This document shows, one piece after another, positions 18,008 through 21,095 of a stretch of DNA of 21,095 bases (the first letter of the stretch is position 1; the number at the start of each line of letters is the position of its first letter). The stretch comes from an uncultured Lachnospiraceae bacterium (GTDB lineage: Bacteria > Bacillota > Clostridia > Lachnospirales > Lachnospiraceae). Location: NCBI GenBank assembly GCA_910585255.1, contig CAJUEI010000001.1, positions 1-21,095 on the forward strand. The letters run 5' to 3'. The position numbers were made by a program, and so were the translations under genes. The notes beneath the pieces were generated by a model. The model was not told the DNA's origin, searched no databases, and worked only from the letters and a program-made list of their open reading frames with translations.

Positions 18008-21000
18008 CTATTGGTTGAGCCATGCTCCATTTGAACCTACTCTATATCCATCTGGTGTAGTACAATTTACTGCCATATCACCATTTTCGTTTAAATAATA
18101 CCAAATATCCTTATCCAATAACCATCCCGTTTTCATAGAACCATCTGCATTTAGATAATACCACTGATTCTTCCATAAAATCCAACCAGTTGCCATATCA
18201 CCGTTACCACCTTTTAAGAAATACCAATGATTTTTATAAAATACCCAGCTATCTTCTAGCATAGCACCATCTGTATCTAAATAGTACCATTTATTATTGC
18301 TTAAAATCCATCCGGTTACCATATAACCTGCCTTATTAAAGAAATACCATTTGTTATTGATAAACTGCCATCTGTTAGCAGGATAGCTGCCATCTGCATT
18401 TTTGTACCACCAACCAATACTATCTTTTATCCACTTACCAACTGGTTGAATAATTGTGTTTATAATTTTACTATTAGAATCAAAATCATCCTCTGAACTT
18501 TTTTTATCAGCTTCTGTATCATTTTCTGTCTTATCTATATTTCCAGAATTATTGGAACTTTTTGTCCATTGTGCATATAAAACAATATTTTCATCATTTA
18601 TTTCTGCAAGGTTACTTATTGTACAACCATTTGCAAAAGAGATACCTGTACCATCTTGGGATGTATTCCATCCATTAAATTTATAATTATTTCTTGTATA
18701 ATTATTTGTTGGAAGGACATACTGGATATCTTTCAAACAATCATTTAAAGAAATCATGCTGCCAGATGAGGCACCGTTTCCATCAAATGTTACAGAATAA
18801 GAAAATTTTTCATATAGGATATAATTACTTAAATGATCTGTTTCAAATACCAAATAACCGTCAGAATATATTGCATTCATATCTGTTAGTGAATTATCTT
18901 CCTCTACACGATAAATAATACATTTATCCTTATTGTATGTAGCTGGCAACGGCACTTTTAACCTTATTTTATTCTCTGGCTGTATAATAATATTGTCTTG
19001 GTAAAGACTAATATTATATATTTTAACCTGTGAAACACTATTAAGATATATTATATATGTTGATGTTTCTTCTTCTGTGATATCCACTACAATAAGATCT
19101 GTATTTGTAAATTTCGATCCATCCGAATTTTCTACAATAATATCGTTTGATATAAGTTTATTTTCGGCACTAACATCTATTCGCACACCTTTACTGTTTG
19201 ATGTTCTAATAATATCAACAACCTGCATTATCCGATTTAAATATGCATTAGATTGGAATATCATATCTAAAACTTTGCCTGATGGTCCTGAATAATCTTT
19301 AAATATATCTTTTGCTATACTTATTCCTGTAGACTTCATTGCTTTGATAAATTCATCTAGCAAATTAATATCTAAATCTGAAAAAAATACCTCTGATTCA
19401 TTCAATAAATTCATTGTGAATGACGTTATTGTATCAATAGAAATCTTTTCGCTAATGGAGTCTGCCAATTTTTTTTGAAATTTCGTAGCGGCATCTTTAT
19501 ATTCACCACTTCCAATAATCCTGCTAATCACTTCTTCACGTATTTTTAATTTGGTATCATCCTTAACTTCTTCCGTTGGTTCAGCAGTAATGTCTTTTAC
19601 TGTTGCATACATCCAAAATGCAATATCTATTGTATTAAAAATATTTACAGATAAGGAATCTATCATATTATTTGTAATAATAATATATCCGCCTTCTGGA
19701 ACAAAAAATTCATCAATATGTGTATGCTTTGTATATAAACTATTTGTATAACTGTCAATTGTACCATCAACATAGGAGCATACAAGATTCCAACCATCCT
19801 TAAAAACTTCTTCAACACCCGTTTGATATCGGTCAAATTTGTCAATCTTTCTTACCTTAATTAATTGATTCTCAGAATTATATATTTCTACAGCACCTTC
19901 CAGTGAACAGCCATTATACGCATCAAATGAAATATCATACCCACCATTTTTTCTAGCTGATGCGATATAATTTGTTGTATATATCCCTGAATTCCTCACA
20001 CCCTTTTTCTCTCCTAATGCTATAACATCTGAAAGATTGTATACTATTGTATTTTCATTCACAAAAATTGGTACATCTATTGTCTTTCCAGTAGGAATAT
20101 GAGTAATATGTAATTTGGTAGTTCCAGCTGATTTTCCTACAACACGTGTAGCCGTACCAAAATCTGTATTGATATATTCTTGAATCTCAGCAATATTGTT
20201 ATTTTCTACTTTAAAGTTCCAACCTTTTTCATTTTTTATTATATCATCATCCTTTGCCATAACTGGAAGAATTGCACACGTTTGCTCTACTCCAATCATA
20301 CAATTTGGAAATGATGAATATACTTGAATATTATGAAAACTGTAATCAATTTCATTATCATCCTCTCCCTTATCATCCTCTCCCAAATCAGATATAGTTA
20401 CACTGCAACTTGCTGTCAAACCATTTGATGTTGTTCCTGTAATTGTTACCGTTCCTTTCTTTTTAGACATAATAGAAATCATTAACGCTGCTGAACGATT
20501 ATCCACCGAATTATCACCTATACAACCTGTAACCTCTACGATACTAGAATCACTACTTGTCCATATAATGTTAGCAACTTCTTTTTGAAGAATATCAGAT
20601 GAAACTTCTGCCTTATCTGAAAGGATCAAAGTACCGAAAATTGTTACTGTATTATTTAATGCTCCTGTTTTAAAAATATCAATTTTAAAATCTGAAATAA
20701 GATTGTCATCATCTGGTATTTCAGGTGCAGTACCAAGAGAGATAAATTTTCTATTATACTTTTTTGCATAAGATTGAGCTGTGGAATTATCATAACCATA
20801 TATTACAGTATCTCTTGAAATAGTTCTCCCAATACCATCATCAATATCATTAATAACACAATCTGGATTTAAAATACTTATCTTTGATAATTTATAACAA
20901 TCATTAAATGCCCTCATCCCTATACTGGTTACACTACTTGGTATCTCCACACTGCTCAAACTATGGCAATCACTAAATGACCACTCCTCTATACTGGTTA

Positions 21001-21095
21001 CACCACTTGGTATCTTCACACTGCTCAAACTACTACAATGATAAAATGCACTATCCCCTATACTGGTTACACCGCTTGGTATCTCCACACTGCTC
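18008..21095 (-). CDS. Large cell-surface protein, 5' end beyond window (LRR, Big-2, choline-binding repeats)
   Basis: The reading frame runs off the right edge; the GTG at 21088 is an internal Val codon because upstream codons (Ser-Ser) continue the repeat. About 1028 residues are visible. Counting from that GTG: BspA-type leucine-rich repeats of 23 residues (IPSGVTSIG..AF..C.SLSSV, 1-72); a Big-2-like Ig domain (about 135-233); an acidic linker; a long region of unclear fold (250-760); a Listeria-Bacteroides repeat beginning YSVTFDGNGA (764-843); an acidic low-complexity spacer; then about six aromatic cell-wall/choline-binding repeats such as NKWYYLDTDGAM and TGWILWKNQWYYLNADGSM (885-1010). 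The last set anchors such proteins non-covalently to the wall, so this is a secreted adhesin-like protein; its signal peptide would lie outside the window. It is not functionally linked to the defence genes. Confidence 0.9.
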   Translation of the reverse strand, partial: SSVEIPSGVTSIGDSAFYHCSSLSSVKIPSGVTSIEEWSFSDCHSLSSVEIPSSVTSIGMRAFNDCYKLSKISILNPDCVINDIDDGIGRTISRDTVIYGYDNSTAQSYAKKYNRKFISLGTAPEIPDDDNLISDFKIDIFKTGALNNTVTIFGTLILSDKAEVSSDILQKEVANIIWTSSDSSIVEVTGCIGDNSVDNRSAALMISIMSKKKGTVTITGTTSNGLTASCSVTISDLGEDDKGEDDNEIDYSFHNIQVYSSFPNCMIGVEQTCAILPVMAKDDDIIKNEKGWNFKVENNNIAEIQEYINTDFGTATRVVGKSAGTTKLHITHIPTGKTIDVPIFVNENTIVYNLSDVIALGEKKGVRNSGIYTTNYIASARKNGGYDISFDAYNGCSLEGAVEIYNSENQLIKVRKIDKFDRYQTGVEEVFKDGWNLVCSYVDGTIDSYTNSLYTKHTHIDEFFVPEGGYIIITNNMIDSLSVNIFNTIDIAFWMYATVKDITAEPTEEVKDDTKLKIREEVISRIIGSGEYKDAATKFQKKLADSISEKISIDTITSFTMNLLNESEVFFSDLDINLLDEFIKAMKSTGISIAKDIFKDYSGPSGKVLDMIFQSNAYLNRIMQVVDIIRTSNSKGVRIDVSAENKLISNDIIVENSDGSKFTNTDLIVVDITEEETSTYIIYLNSVSQVKIYNISLYQDNIIIQPENKIRLKVPLPATYNKDKCIIYRVEEDNSLTDMNAIYSDGYLVFETDHLSNYILYEKFSYSVTFDGNGASSGSMISLNDCLKDIQYVLPTNNYTRNNYKFNGWNTSQDGTGISFANGCTISNLAEINDENIVLYAQWTKSSNNSGNIDKTENDTEADKKSSEDDFDSNSKIINTIIQPVGKWIKDSIGWWYKNADGSYPANRWQFINNKWYFFNKAGYMVTGWILSNNKWYYLDTDGAMLEDSWVFYKNHWYFLKGGNGDMATGWILWKNQWYYLNADGSMKTGWLLDKDIWYYLNENGDMAVNCTTPDGYRVGSNGAWLNQ
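20921..21095 (-). repeat. 69-bp tandem repeats encoding leucine-rich repeats
   Basis: Units begin at 20921, 20990 and 21059, exactly 69 bases (23 codons) apart, and the third runs past the window edge. The first 40 or so bases of each unit are nearly identical at DNA level, whereas the unit before 20921 has diverged. This suggests recent duplication within the BspA-like domain. Confidence 0.85.

Noticed and set aside
20921..21095. Regularly spaced repeats suggestive of a CRISPR array
   Set aside because: The period is 69 bases with no unique spacers, and the repeats are in frame, encoding BspA-type leucine-rich repeats.

Overview
The window is AT-rich and every gene I can support lies on the minus strand, so transcription runs from high to low coordinates. 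Strong AGGAGG-type ribosome binding sites, a YozG-like small HTH regulator, and a surface protein joining BspA-type leucine-rich repeats, a Big-2 domain, a Listeria-Bacteroides repeat and choline/cell-wall-binding repeats point to a gut Firmicute, most likely Lachnospiraceae (Roseburia/Blautia/Eubacterium type). That placement is inference from protein style and base composition.

Layout in order of transcription. (1) 21095-18008: C-terminal part of a large cell-surface protein, followed by a rho-independent terminator (17982-17933). (2) 17838-17771: promoter region with two overlapping -35/-10 pairs between the arms of an 11-bp inverted repeat. (3) 17669-9731: a translationally coupled three-gene set: a 182-aa TerB-like helical protein, an 885-aa protein of unknown function (helical N-terminus, beta-rich remainder), and a large DEAH helicase with zinc-finger and DUF1998 regions. 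The helicase frame is open from 14470 to 9731 except for one TGA at 13165-13163. (4) 9665-9637: a well-formed promoter whose spacer is almost filled by a 7-bp inverted repeat, the likely operator of the HTH gene behind it. (5) 9575-786: HTH regulator, brxA, brxB, brxC, pglX, forming the first part of a type 1 BREX phage-defence operon. (6) 771-1: a heavily decayed rhuM-family gene directly behind pglX, carrying a 161-bp MITE-like insertion with a perfect 9-bp target duplication.

The BREX genes present look intact. PglX should methylate the host motif, BrxC is the large ATPase, and BrxA and BrxB are the small conserved components. PglZ and BrxL, needed for a complete type 1 system, are not in the window; if present they would lie left of position 1, beyond the rhuM remnant. 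The upstream three-gene set resembles helicase-based defence systems of the Druantia/Shango kind but matches none that I can name with confidence. It is the best candidate here for something undescribed, although in this genome its helicase carries a nonsense codon.
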